Assembly: GCF_004335015.1 (NCBI RefSeq)
Contig: NZ_RQRU01000001.1
Location: forward strand, 372,001-436,000
DNA length: 64,000 nt
Direction of reading: 5' to 3'
From: Psychrobacter pygoscelis
Lineage (GTDB): Bacteria > Pseudomonadota > Gammaproteobacteria > Pseudomonadales > Moraxellaceae
Shown: positions 8,386 through 17,280 of the stretch, piece after piece
How positions within the stretch are numbered: position 1 is the stretch's first letter
Layout: the number at the start of each line of letters is the position of its first letter
The notes under the pieces: generated by a model
What the model was told of the DNA's origin: nothing
Seen by the model: only the letters and a program-made list of their open reading frames with translations
The model's database searches: none
Program-made: the position numbers and the translations under genes

Positions 8386-9438
8386 ATGACACCAGCTACG
8401 ACAATTGCTTCTACATTTCGCCTTGGTCTTATTGCATCTTGCCTTTCTGCTATAAGTTTATTAGGCTGCTCTCAGCCTGACGCTACTAGTCAGTCTGCTA
8501 CTACAGGGTCTGAGACCACTGATGAGCCGGCTAAATCTGTTGCGATTACCCAAATTGTTGAGCACCCATCTTTAGATGATATCCGCCGCGGTGTTATCGA
8601 TGAGTTGGCGGACAATGGCTATGTAGAAGGGCAAAATCTTGACGTTAATTTTCAAAGTGCTCAGGGCAATACTGCAACAGCAGGGCAAATTGCTAAGCAG
8701 TTCGTTGGTGACACTCCAGATGCTATCGTGGCAATCTCTACTCCCTCTGCTCAATCTATCGTTGCCTCAACCACTAGCATTCCTGTCATCTATACCGCAG
8801 TCTCTGACCCAGCTGCTGCCAAACTAACAGATGATAGTGGCGTACCAACCCAAAGTAATCTAACGGGTCTATCCAGTCAGCTGCCATTAGAGCCGCAACT
8901 AGACCTGATCCAAAAGATAAAACCTGATGCTAAGACCGTGGGCTACATCTATAGTCCAGGTGAGGCAAACTCAGTAGTACTACTTAAACGCTTGCAAGAA
9001 GAGCTGCCCAAACGTGGTCTGAAGCTTTTGGATATCTCTGCCAATCGTCCCACTGATATAGCAATGGCAACTCGCAGCTTGCAAGGTCGTGCTGATGTTA
9101 TCTACACTTCAATGGATAATAACGTGGCCTCAGCCTTTGAAGCGATGACAGCAGCTGCCAATGAGCTACATATTCCTATCATTGCCTCAGACGAGTTCAG
9201 CGTCAAGCGTGGTGCTACGGCAGCACTAGGCGTCAATGACTATGACTTTGGTCGTACCACCGGCAAGATGGTCTACCGCGTCTTAAATGGCGAGGCCATT
9301 ACCGATATCAAGCCTGAAGTGATGAATAAGCTTACTTTATTCGTCAGTCCAGAGCATGCCGCTGCTCAAGGCGTGACCATACCTGACGATATCATGGCCG
9401 ATGCTGTCGTTGTCGATGACCAGTCACCAGCTAAATAA
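8386..9438 (+). CDS. ABC transporter substrate-binding lipoprotein (ABC_sub_bind/TrpX family), copy 1
   Basis: This 350-residue lipoprotein has a signal peptide ending in the lipobox LLGC (Cys about residue 28), then a Thr/Ser-rich tether. The mature protein shows the PF04392-type fold: VAITQIVEHPSLDDIRRGV at the start of lobe 1, FQSAQGNTATAGQIAKQFV, and DAIVAISTPSAQS in the ligand cleft. GYIYSPGEANSVVL lies at the hinge, and YTSMDNNVASAF and ALGVNDYDFGRTTGKM in lobe 2. The family feeds LivH-like permeases; the TrpXYZ members import tryptophan, but the ligand here cannot be told. A close paralogue follows at 9736. The ATG has only a weak ribosome-binding site, unlike its paralogue. Confidence 0.88.
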   Translation: MTPATTIASTFRLGLIASCLSAISLLGCSQPDATSQSATTGSETTDEPAKSVAITQIVEHPSLDDIRRGVIDELADNGYVEGQNLDVNFQSAQGNTATAGQIAKQFVGDTPDAIVAISTPSAQSIVASTTSIPVIYTAVSDPAAAKLTDDSGVPTQSNLTGLSSQLPLEPQLDLIQKIKPDAKTVGYIYSPGEANSVVLLKRLQEELPKRGLKLLDISANRPTDIAMATRSLQGRADVIYTSMDNNVASAFEAMTAAANELHIPIIASDEFSVKRGATAALGVNDYDFGRTTGKMVYRVLNGEAITDIKPEVMNKLTLFVSPEHAAAQGVTIPDDIMADAVVVDDQSPAK

Positions 9439-9735
9439 AGTCTTTTAAATAACTTACTTAGCAAAGCAATTTGCAGGGCGTCATGCACAGTGAATTGTAA
9501 AATAAATAATAAGTAATAAAATCGTTAAAGTGAAGATTGAATCAACGCTTAATCGCACTTTATGTAGTTTAGGTAGGGAAATGCGCACTTGTTGATAGCT
9601 CCCCTCATTACTCAGTAGTAATGGTAGCCAAGTAACCATCAATAAGTCAGCCAATTTAAGTGTGATAGTGTTGCACTAGGTCGTACCGATCAGCAGCGCT
9701 ACCATATTATCTAATAGGCTCAGGAGGAACATAAT
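9439..9735. other. Intergenic region between the two substrate-binding genes
   Basis: No ORF is supported. A stem AAAGTG...CACTTT with an inner GATT/AATC pairing (9527-9561) lacks a T run. An AGGAGGA Shine-Dalgarno at 9722-9728 belongs to the next gene. The length suggests that copy 2 may have its own promoter. Confidence 0.3.
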
Positions 9736-10770
9736 ATGTTTAACCCAAATCGATTTGTCAAAGCTCTGATGTGGGGCGGCGTAGCAACTGCTATATTGAC
9801 CGGCTGTAACAAACCTGCTTCAGACAGTGAAACAACAGCGTCAACAATAGATGACACTGTAGCCGTCACCGATACAGACACAAAAACCGTCGCCATTACC
9901 GCCATTGTCGAGCATCCTGCTTTAGACGCCGTACGTAAAGGTGTCATCGAAGAGCTGGCAGAAGAAGGCTTTAAAGAAGGCGAAAACCTCAATATCAACT
10001 TCCAAAGTGCTCAGGGTAATACGGGAACTGCAGGACAGATTGCTAAGCAATTCGTCGCGGACAACCCAGATGTCATCGTCGCAATTGCCACCCCATCTGC
10101 TCAATCCGTCGCTGCAGCGACCAGCACTATCCCGCTGGTATTTTCAGCAGTGACTGATCCAGTAGAGGCTAAACTAGTGAGCAAACTAGATGGCTCTGGC
10201 TCTAATGTGACCGGCGCCTCAGATGCCCTACCCTATGAGCCACAGATTGATTTGATGAAGCAAATCATTCCTAATCTAAAAGACGTTGGCTATGTTTACA
10301 GCCCCGGTGAAGTAAATTCCACCATCGTGCTAAAGAACCTACAAGATAAACTTGGACCACTTGGTATTAAAGTTCACGCGTCACCGGCACAGCGTAGTAA
10401 TGATATCGCCATGTCAGCTCGTAGTATCGCTGACAAAGTAGACATGATTTATACTTCGACCGACAATAATGTCGTCTCAGCCTATGAGTCACTGTATCAA
10501 GTCGCTAGAGAGAGCAAAGTGCCTCTAATAGCCTCAGATACGGATTCTGTCGCTCGCGGTGCGGTCGCAGCCCTTGGCGTAAACTACTATGACCTAGGTC
10601 GTGAAACTGGTAAAATCGTTGGCCGAATCTTAAATGGTGAGGATGCCGGCACTATTCCGGTCTATATACCGCAGTCTCTTGACTTATACGTCAGTCCAAA
10701 TCATGCGGCAGAAGCAGGTATTACTTTACCGCAAAGCGTTATTGATAATGCTAAAGAAGTGATCGAATAG
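9736..10770 (+). CDS. ABC transporter substrate-binding lipoprotein (ABC_sub_bind/TrpX family), copy 2
   Basis: The 344-residue paralogue of the preceding gene keeps nearly every block: VAITAIVEHPALDAVRKGV, FQSAQGNTGTAGQIAKQFV, DVIVAIATPSAQS, GYVYSPGEVNSTIVL, YTSTDNNVVSAYE and ALGVNYYDLGRETGKI. Its lipobox is LTGC (Cys about residue 24). It has a very strong ribosome-binding site (AGGAGGA, 7 bp before ATG 9736), so it may be the more abundant binding protein. Terminator-like structures after it (10788-10849) could lower expression of the permease and ATPase. Two binding proteins with one permease suggests either two ligands or a recent duplication. Confidence 0.9.
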   Translation: MFNPNRFVKALMWGGVATAILTGCNKPASDSETTASTIDDTVAVTDTDTKTVAITAIVEHPALDAVRKGVIEELAEEGFKEGENLNINFQSAQGNTGTAGQIAKQFVADNPDVIVAIATPSAQSVAAATSTIPLVFSAVTDPVEAKLVSKLDGSGSNVTGASDALPYEPQIDLMKQIIPNLKDVGYVYSPGEVNSTIVLKNLQDKLGPLGIKVHASPAQRSNDIAMSARSIADKVDMIYTSTDNNVVSAYESLYQVARESKVPLIASDTDSVARGAVAALGVNYYDLGRETGKIVGRILNGEDAGTIPVYIPQSLDLYVSPNHAAEAGITLPQSVIDNAKEVIE

Positions 10771-10787
10771 ATCACACTGATTAATTT

Positions 10788-10849
10788 ACCATCATTGATT
10801 CAATCTTTTTTTTAAAGGTTGAATCATAGTTAGCTATCTGATTGATGGT
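10788..10849 (+). terminator. Nested hairpins between the binding-protein and permease genes
   Basis: TGATTCAA (10796-10803) pairs with TTGAATCA (10819-10826), with CTTT/AAAG inside. An outer pair, ACCATCA (10788-10794) with TGATGGT (10843-10849), encloses it. A short T run (CCTTTTTA) follows. It looks like a partial terminator or RNA-stabilising structure inside the transporter cluster. Confidence 0.55.
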
Positions 10850-11033
10850 CATCCTTTTTATTAGCAACCCTTCGAGCCGATTATGAATGCTTATCATCGT
10901 GGAATGTTGTGGTTTACCTTATCTGCAGATTGCTTAATCTGTTAAATTAATCCAATCGTTTTTATCCTCTATCACTTGGAATTTACCTTAGTGCTAGTAG
11001 TGATAAAGACCTTATCCTGAATTATTACCGCTT

Positions 11034-11933
11034 ATGTCTTTAATTGCCTTTTTTGGTGCGCTTGAAAGTGGTCTAATCTATGCCTTAGTGGCCCTTGGCG
11101 TCCTTATCTCCTTTCGAACCCTTGATTTCCCTGATTTAACAGCCGATGGAAGTTTTCCATTAGGCGGTGCTATCGCAGGCATAGCAATCATCGCTGGGGT
11201 GAACCCTTGGCTAGCCTGTCTATTCGGGATGCTAGCCGGTGCTGTAGCTGGTGTGGTCACTGCTTGGCTCCATGTTAAGCTGGGTATCTTGCAACTACTG
11301 GCCAGTATCCTAGTGATGGTAGCGCTCTATTCAGTCAATCTACGAATTATGGGTGCTCCCAATCTACCGCTCCTCGGTGAGCAAACCGTCTTTAGTGACT
11401 TAGTGACCAATGAAAATGGCTATTGGATGCGCTGCCTTATCATCGGTGCGGTGGTCATCGTTGCCAAGCTATTTTTGGATTGGTTCTTTAGTACGGAGAC
11501 GGGACTGTCCATGCGCGCTACAGGCTCTAACCTACGTATGGCTCAGGCGCAAGGGATTAACACCTCGTGGATGACCATCATTGGAATGGCGATATCGAAT
11601 GGTCTCATCGCCCTTGGCGGCGCACTATTTGTGCAGACGCAAGGCGGTGCTGATATCTCCATCGGTATCGGTACTATCGTCATCGGTCTGGCTGCGGTTA
11701 TTATTGGTGAGACCATTATTCCGGCAAAACGCATTTGGTTCATTACCCTTGCCGTTATCCTAGGTGCGATTATTTACAAGCTATTTATTCAGATCGCCTT
11801 GTCGAGCGATACCCTACGTAGTATAGGTTTTGGCTCTCAAGACTTAAACCTAATCACTGCCCTATTGGTCGTCATCGCCCTTCAGTTGCCACAGATAAAA
11901 TCTAAGCTTCTGTCGAGTCGGCGTAAAGCGTGA
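11034..11933 (+). CDS. ABC transporter permease (LivH-like fold)
   Basis: This 299-residue integral membrane protein has about eight to nine hydrophobic segments. Its sequence character is that of permeases paired with PF04392 binding proteins. ALVALGVLISFRTLDFPDL near residues 17-35 and DGSFPLGGAIAG just after form the family's N-terminal block. ATGSNLRMAQAQGI (about 162-175) is the cytoplasmic EAA-like loop that contacts the ATPase, and ALGGALFVQTQGGADIS follows. The N-terminus is hydrophobic without a cleavable signal. It lies 263 bp after binding-protein copy 2 and 67 bp before the ATPase gene. No convincing Shine-Dalgarno precedes the ATG, so translation may be weak. Confidence 0.88.
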   Translation: MSLIAFFGALESGLIYALVALGVLISFRTLDFPDLTADGSFPLGGAIAGIAIIAGVNPWLACLFGMLAGAVAGVVTAWLHVKLGILQLLASILVMVALYSVNLRIMGAPNLPLLGEQTVFSDLVTNENGYWMRCLIIGAVVIVAKLFLDWFFSTETGLSMRATGSNLRMAQAQGINTSWMTIIGMAISNGLIALGGALFVQTQGGADISIGIGTIVIGLAAVIIGETIIPAKRIWFITLAVILGAIIYKLFIQIALSSDTLRSIGFGSQDLNLITALLVVIALQLPQIKSKLLSSRRKA

Positions 11934-12000
11934 CCGACATGACTTATCTTTTATTGTTATCTTCTCTATCTATAGCGACTGCGAATAAGGAATTGTCCCA

Positions 12001-12795
12001 ATGATGCAAGCCCACGACCTACGGTTGACTTTCAATAAAGGCACACCGATTGAGAACCCTGCCCTGCGCGGTATTAGCTTGAATATTGACGAGGGCGAGT
12101 TTGTCACCGTCATCGGTACGAATGGTGCCGGTAAATCAACTTTTTTAAATGCTATTAGTGGTACCACTCGGGTAGATAGTGGCAAAATTTTATTAAATGG
12201 TATTGATGTCACCAAAAAGACGGCTCATCAGCGCGCGCACTGGGTTGCTAGAGTGTTTCAAGATCCCATGGCCGGTACTTGCGAGGCGCTTACTATCGAA
12301 GAGAATATGGCGCTAGCCTTCAAGCGTGGGGGCAAGCGCGGGCTAAGCTTCGCACTCAACAGCCAAAACCGCGAGCTATTTCGCGACAAGCTTGCCGTCT
12401 TAAAGCTCGGACTTGAAAACCGCTTAAGTGACCGAATGGGGCTACTCTCAGGTGGTCAGCGTCAAGCTGTGAGCCTGCTGATGGCATCCTTACAGCCGTC
12501 TAAAATATTGCTGCTCGATGAGCACACAGCGGCCCTAGATCCCAAGACTGCCGCCTTTGTGCTTGATCTAACTGACAAGATTGTCACGGATAATCATCTG
12601 ACTACGATGATGGTGACTCACTCAATGCAGCAAGCCTTAGCGCATGGTACGCGAACCGTTATGCTGCACCAAGGTCAAGTCGTGTTGGATGTTGCTGGTG
12701 AAGCTCGCCAAGGTATGACGGTGCATGATCTGCTTGACATGTTTGAGCAGACTCGTGGTGAAAAGGTAGCAGATGACAGCTTGATTCTAAGCTAG
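12001..12795 (+). CDS. ABC transporter ATP-binding protein
   Basis: This 264-residue ATPase drives the importer of this cluster. It shows Walker A GTNGAGKST (about 37-45), a Q-loop at RVFQDPMAGT, the signature LSGGQRQ, Walker B ILLLDEHTAALDP with the catalytic Glu, and the H-loop VTHS. The signature is followed by AVSLLMASLQ. DEHTAALDP instead of DEPTAALDP is typical of the TrpZ-like ATPases. The C-terminus has no added regulatory domain. The gene ends the cluster, and a terminator lies at 13031-13053. The ATG follows AAGGAATTG at a suitable distance. Confidence 0.92.
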   Translation: MMQAHDLRLTFNKGTPIENPALRGISLNIDEGEFVTVIGTNGAGKSTFLNAISGTTRVDSGKILLNGIDVTKKTAHQRAHWVARVFQDPMAGTCEALTIEENMALAFKRGGKRGLSFALNSQNRELFRDKLAVLKLGLENRLSDRMGLLSGGQRQAVSLLMASLQPSKILLLDEHTAALDPKTAAFVLDLTDKIVTDNHLTTMMVTHSMQQALAHGTRTVMLHQGQVVLDVAGEARQGMTVHDLLDMFEQTRGEKVADDSLILS

Positions 12796-13030
12796 CTTTC
12801 TCTGACTTCTTCAAATTGAACCTTTGCAGGGTATTGATAAGCGCCTGTGCAAAATTGCACCTTGAACTCGTTAGTTGGGCTAACAAACTCGTACGATATT
12901 GCTATGGCGTAACATTTCCTTGCATCATCGCATCATTGCGGAAGTGGTTATTTGTGCTTAAGCTTGATATCTTATAGCTAATTTCGAACTTACCTGAATA
13001 TGTTGATTGCCTATTTGACTTGAATAAGCC

Positions 13031-13053
13031 AAGCACCAATTTAGGTGCTTTTT
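13031..13053 (+). terminator. Terminator downstream of the ABC transporter cluster
   Basis: AAGCACC and GGTGCTT form a 7-bp stem with a 6-nt loop and then TTT. It lies 235 bp after the ATPase gene and just before the next promoter region. The sequence 12796-13030 shows nothing else. Confidence 0.7.
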
Positions 13054-13116
13054 GACTCAGCTTATGCATTAAGTTCCTATTAATTTTAACTATCGAGATA
13101 AAATAAGAGGATACGA

Positions 13117-13446
13117 ATGAATTTATTAAAAGTATTACCATTGGCTCTTCTCGGCTTTGCTACGATGCCACAAGCCAATGCTGCTGACATTAAGCAAGAT
13201 CAAGTAAATACTTGTATTAGCGGCGCTGTAAAATACAAAGTCGCTGACAAAGCTACCGCGAAGAAGCTGTGCGACTGTACTATAGACGTTCGTAGTAAGA
13301 TGACCATCGGTCAAATGTGGGAAATTGAGAGTTACGCAAAAAGTAAAAAAGACCCGTCTCAATTGTCTTATGTGAAAAAAATGCAAAAAGACTTACAGCA
13401 ATGTACGGTTGGCCTTGACCTTAAGCCACCACAAAAGCCTGCTTAA
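13117..13446 (+). CDS. Small secreted protein with four cysteines, function unknown
   Basis: The 109-residue product has a clear Sec signal peptide (MNLLKVLPLALLGFATMPQA, cleavage probably after NAA at about residue 23). The mature protein of about 86 residues is basic and mostly helical by its sequence. It has four cysteines: NTCISG, a closely spaced CDC (about 52-54) and QQC near the end. This suggests disulfides in the periplasm. The ATG has a good ribosome-binding site (AAGAGGAT). I do not recognise a named family. It stands alone between two terminators (13031-13053 and 13532-13557), so it is its own transcription unit. Confidence 0.75.
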   Translation: MNLLKVLPLALLGFATMPQANAADIKQDQVNTCISGAVKYKVADKATAKKLCDCTIDVRSKMTIGQMWEIESYAKSKKDPSQLSYVKKMQKDLQQCTVGLDLKPPQKPA

Positions 13447-13531
13447 TCAATAAGCTGGCATTTAATGTGCTGATACTTTAGTTGTTAGTTACAGACTTTA
13501 GTGCTTAATAACTTTAGTGCTTAATAATAGG

Positions 13532-13557
13532 AAGCTGGCAATTGCCAGCTTTTTTTT
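13532..13557 (+). terminator. Terminator of the small secreted protein gene
   Basis: A perfect 20-bp palindrome, AAGCTGGCAATTGCCAGCTT, is followed by a run of T residues to 13557. Just before it, the 16-bp sequence ACTTTAGTGCTTAATA occurs twice in tandem (about 13495-13526). Confidence 0.9.
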
Positions 13558-13659
13558 ATAGCATAGCTTATACTAAATTACTCATCGAGACCCTATATCA
13601 GTACTGCCCTCTTTAGTACTGATTGACTTTAATAACCAAACCACCTCAGAGGAAGCCAA

Positions 13660-14160
13660 ATGGCAAAACCAACCGAAGAAAACATTCACCTTCCTGATTT
13701 CGCTGTGCCCATGGTTCGAAAGTTAGAAGATCACTTCGTTGAAGATGACATCAAGCTAAATGAGCTGATGGCCAATAATAATAAAGGTTTAATCTTATAC
13801 TTCTACCCAAAGGATAATACCTCTGGCTGTACCACTCAAGCTACTGACTTTACAGCGAATCTGCATAAATTTGATGAGTTAGGTTACGAGATTATTGGTG
13901 TCTCCCGAGATAGCATTGAGTCACATAAGAGGTTCATCGATAAACACGACTTGCAAATCAGCTTAATCAGCGATGAAGATGAACGACTTTGCCAGTACTT
14001 TGAGGTAATCAAAGAAAAGTCTATGTATGGCAAAAAGGTACTAGGTCTGCTGCGTTCTACCTTTGTTTTTGACAAAGACGGCAACCTGACTCATGCTCAG
14101 CGCAACCTTCGAGCTAAGGGCTATACGGATCGACTGTTAAGCTTATTGCCGCCGGCTTAA
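13660..14160 (+). CDS. bcp: Peroxiredoxin of the Bcp/PrxQ family
   Basis: The 166-residue thioredoxin-fold peroxidase reduces hydroperoxides with thioredoxin-type electron donors. The peroxidatic Cys lies in YPKDNTSGCTTQATDF (Cys about 52). The position five residues later, where E. coli Bcp has its resolving Cys, is Thr. The only other Cys is in DERLCQYFEV, so the enzyme is either a 1-Cys type or uses that distant Cys. EIIGVSRDS and STFVFDKDG are the other family blocks. An N-terminal extension of about 20 residues precedes the core. ATG 13660 follows an AGAGGAAG ribosome-binding site. The gene lies before a flavin disulfide reductase gene. Confidence 0.9.
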   Translation: MAKPTEENIHLPDFAVPMVRKLEDHFVEDDIKLNELMANNNKGLILYFYPKDNTSGCTTQATDFTANLHKFDELGYEIIGVSRDSIESHKRFIDKHDLQISLISDEDERLCQYFEVIKEKSMYGKKVLGLLRSTFVFDKDGNLTHAQRNLRAKGYTDRLLSLLPPA

Positions 14161-14324
14161 TCCTTATTGTCTCTCAGCTGGGCTATAAAAGATTAAAAGT
14201 GAATAAAAAAATGATAACAATGAACTACCTAACCATAGCTGACGAGTTGCTAATAGCACTATAAGCTATCGCTCCACTAATGACCTAACCATGTACTAGC
14301 TATTGTAAAATAATAAGGAATATT

Positions 14325-15761
14325 ATGAGTCATACTGCATCAGATAATCATACTGCAACTCGCTCGGTTGATGTCGCTATTATTGGAGCGGGCACAGCGG
14401 GTCAACAGGCATTTAAACAAGCACGCAAGCAGACGGATAATGTCGTTATCATTAATGATGGCTATTGGACGACTACCTGCGCTACTGTAGGCTGTATGCC
14501 CAGCAAGCTGCTGATCGCTGCTGCTGATCGCGCTCATGCTGCCAATTGTTCAGATGAATTCGGTATTGAAGGTCGTGCCGTTATCAACGGCAAGCAAGTC
14601 ATGAAGCGGGTTCAAGACTTACGCGACTTTTTTACCTCACATGTTATGACGCAAGTAGATAGCTGGGATGAAGAGGCAAAAATCTCTGGCAGAGCGACCA
14701 TTAACAAAGACGGTCTCATCGAGGTCAACGATGAAATAATAGCCGCCAAGCAGATCATTATCGCAACAGGATCTAGCCCCTTTGTGGCAGATACTTGGAG
14801 TGACAAGCTTGGGGATAGACTCTATACATCTGATACTATCTTTGAGCTTGAAGATCTACCTAACTCCATGGCGGTGGTCGGCGCTGGCGCTATTGGTCTT
14901 GAATTGGCACAAAGCTTTCAAAGACTCGGGGTGCAAGTGACATTATTTAATCGCAGTCAACGACTGGGCGGAATAAAAGACCCTAAAGTCAATGAGCGCG
15001 CCTATCAATGCTTAAGCCAAGAGCTAAACTTCGAGCTTGATAGCGAGATTAAAGATGTGGGCGTGGATAATGATCAAGCCTTTATCCATTACTTAGATAA
15101 AGATGGCAATACTCAGACTTGGTCTGGAGACTATGTTCTGGCCGCTACTGGTCGACGCAACAACCTAGATAATCTAGGTATTGAGAACCTTGGTGTACGC
15201 TTAGACGATACAAATCGTCCTATGGACTTAAACAAAAATACCGGGCAAATCGGCGATTTGAACGTCTATATTGTGGGCGATGCCAATGCCCATCTGCCTC
15301 TACTGCATGTCGCTAGTGATGAAGGTTTTAGTGCAGGCTCAGCAGTCTGTAAAGATGATATCGGTGCTTATATAAAGCCGCCTGCCACCCCTATTGCCAT
15401 TGTATTCTGTGAGCCGCAAATTGCTAGTGTAGGTCAATCATCGACTGAGCTTGATGCCAGTGCTACGCCCTATGCTATCGGTGAAGTTGACTTTGGCAGT
15501 CAGGGCCGTAGCCGAGTCATGGGCGCTAATTGCGGCTTGCTGCGCATATATGGCTGTAAACAGACAAACAAAATACTGGGCGCTAGCATGGTAGGCCCAG
15601 ATGCCGAATATATTGCCCATATTCTGGCTACTGCCATGACCAATGATTTAACTATCAAACAGCTTCTTGACGCACCATTTTATCATCCGACTATATTAGA
15701 GGGGCTTCGCACTGCGCTTCGCGAGATTCAAGATAAGATGCAGATTCCACATCAGTCTTAG
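14325..15761 (+). CDS. Dihydrolipoyl dehydrogenase-like flavin disulfide reductase
   Basis: This 478-residue class I pyridine nucleotide-disulfide oxidoreductase has an FAD-binding IIGAGTAGQQA near residue 19. The redox pair is CATVGC (in TTCATVGCMPSK), then IIATGSSPF, an NAD-binding AVVGAGAIGLELA, and YIVGDANA for the second FAD contact. The C-terminal dimerisation domain ends with the catalytic HPTxxE (YHPTILEGL). The spacing fits dihydrolipoyl dehydrogenase or mercuric-reductase relatives, but canonical Lpd reads GGTCLNVGCIPSK. No pyruvate or 2-oxoglutarate dehydrogenase subunits lie nearby, so it is probably an auxiliary paralogue. It starts at ATG 14325 after AATAAGGAAT. Confidence 0.85.
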   Translation: MSHTASDNHTATRSVDVAIIGAGTAGQQAFKQARKQTDNVVIINDGYWTTTCATVGCMPSKLLIAAADRAHAANCSDEFGIEGRAVINGKQVMKRVQDLRDFFTSHVMTQVDSWDEEAKISGRATINKDGLIEVNDEIIAAKQIIIATGSSPFVADTWSDKLGDRLYTSDTIFELEDLPNSMAVVGAGAIGLELAQSFQRLGVQVTLFNRSQRLGGIKDPKVNERAYQCLSQELNFELDSEIKDVGVDNDQAFIHYLDKDGNTQTWSGDYVLAATGRRNNLDNLGIENLGVRLDDTNRPMDLNKNTGQIGDLNVYIVGDANAHLPLLHVASDEGFSAGSAVCKDDIGAYIKPPATPIAIVFCEPQIASVGQSSTELDASATPYAIGEVDFGSQGRSRVMGANCGLLRIYGCKQTNKILGASMVGPDAEYIAHILATAMTNDLTIKQLLDAPFYHPTILEGLRTALREIQDKMQIPHQS

Positions 15762-15907
15762 TACATCTAAGACGTATTAATAGCATCAATAATCTTGGAA
15801 GTTATTGCTTAACCTTTGATAAACTGAACCTTGATAACACTTTGGGGCGTACTGGTTTGTCATTAGCCCTTGTGATATAACAACATAACTTCATCATTGA
15901 GTACAAC

Positions 15908-17071
15908 ATGGCGATGGCTGGCATCACTAACTTTATTAATGAGATCCTTCAGGACCTCCACACCAGCTTTTATCTGGCAATAGGTGGTACATTAGAAGAG
16001 GAGACTCGTGACTGGTCGTCTCGAGCGGCAGATCTTGCTAGCACCTGTATCAAGATCTTAATCTTGTTAGCCGTCGTTGGTTTTTTTTACTGGTTGGCAA
16101 TCTACTTCGTCAAGCACAATCAAGAACGACTGCGTATTAGTAACAAACGGCTTAAGGTCGCGCGCTCTGTCTTACGCTACATTTGGATTGTCTTGAGCCT
16201 GATTGCGGTGATGAGTCAACTCAATGTCGAGCCTGGGACCGTTAAGGCCACTGCTAAGGCCAGTATTTGGGCAGGACTATACTATGTGCTGTGGACGACC
16301 TCAGGTCAGATCATCCATAGAGTACTAGACCACTATGGCCTTAATGCCTCAATTGAGCAGTTACTCAAAAACTTACTGTCCGTTCTTATTTTAGTGCTGG
16401 GTCTGGCCAGCGTTATGGCGCAGTTTGGCTTCGATATTGTCTCGCTCGTGGCCGGTCTAGGTATCGTCGGTTTGGCAGTGGGTTTTGCCGCTCAATCAAC
16501 CTTAGCCAACTTTATCGCCGGTATCACCATCTTACTTGAGCAGTCGTTCCAAGTGGGCGACTGGATTAAGATTGGCGAGCAAGAAGGCCGCGTCGTCCTT
16601 ATCTCCCTGCGTACCACCCATATTTTGACGCGTGATAATATTACCATCATCGTCCCAAACTCCAATGTAGCTTCCTCAGAAGTGGTCAATCTGACTTCCA
16701 AAAACTTCGTGCGCTTTGATATTCGTGTTCGCATTGCCTTTGAAGCGGATATTGATACTGCACGTGCTATTATCATGCAAGTACTCAAAGATACCGATGT
16801 CATTCTCGATCGTCCAGAAGCTTCAGCGACCATTGTTGAGATTGGTGAGTATGGCGTATTCTTTATCGTACGTTTTTGGGTAACCCCTTCTGCCGTGGCG
16901 CAGATGCCCAAGATTAAAGAAAATCTCAATGAGAACATCAAAAAAGGTCTGGATGAGGCTGGCGTCTCTATTCCTTATCCGCACATGCGGCTATTAATGC
17001 CTAAAGATGTCGACTACCCTATCCCTACCAAACCTTTTGAGACCAAAACGCATCTTGCATCAGATAAATGA
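15908..17071 (+). CDS. Small-conductance mechanosensitive channel (MscS family)
   Basis: The 387-residue channel protein protects against hypo-osmotic shock. Transmembrane segments lie near 46-68, 90-105, 118-135 and 150-170. The pore helix follows, with VAGLGIVGLAVGFAAQSTLA (about 185-204), the Gly/Ala-rich TM3 signature. The cytoplasmic MscS beta domain then has LEQSFQVGDWI, RTTHILTRDN and IIVPNSNVASSEVVN. A mixed alpha/beta C-terminal domain and a short polar tail finish the protein. It resembles mid-sized MscS relatives with one extra N-terminal helix. It is a single gene between the flavoprotein and rlmKL. Confidence 0.92.
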   Translation: MAMAGITNFINEILQDLHTSFYLAIGGTLEEETRDWSSRAADLASTCIKILILLAVVGFFYWLAIYFVKHNQERLRISNKRLKVARSVLRYIWIVLSLIAVMSQLNVEPGTVKATAKASIWAGLYYVLWTTSGQIIHRVLDHYGLNASIEQLLKNLLSVLILVLGLASVMAQFGFDIVSLVAGLGIVGLAVGFAAQSTLANFIAGITILLEQSFQVGDWIKIGEQEGRVVLISLRTTHILTRDNITIIVPNSNVASSEVVNLTSKNFVRFDIRVRIAFEADIDTARAIIMQVLKDTDVILDRPEASATIVEIGEYGVFFIVRFWVTPSAVAQMPKIKENLNENIKKGLDEAGVSIPYPHMRLLMPKDVDYPIPTKPFETKTHLASDK

Positions 17072-17280
17072 TCGACTGTATTGCTTAAGTTTGTAGCGGT
17101 TTAAGATAAAAATCGACGCTCTTAGATAAAGTGCATGGGTAGTGATGACAAGCCATCTGCAATATAGCCTGTCACTTTTACTTTAAATATTGACAACTGT
17201 GTTAAAATCCTTCGCAAAACCCCTCTTCTTTTATGATTTATCATTGTTTTATCATTGATCTTTGACAAATAGGTAGCAAC

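Noticed and set aside
12902..13141. Minus-strand 79-codon ORF
   Set aside because: It runs through the terminator at 13031-13053 and overlaps the start of the secreted-protein gene; there is no protein character.
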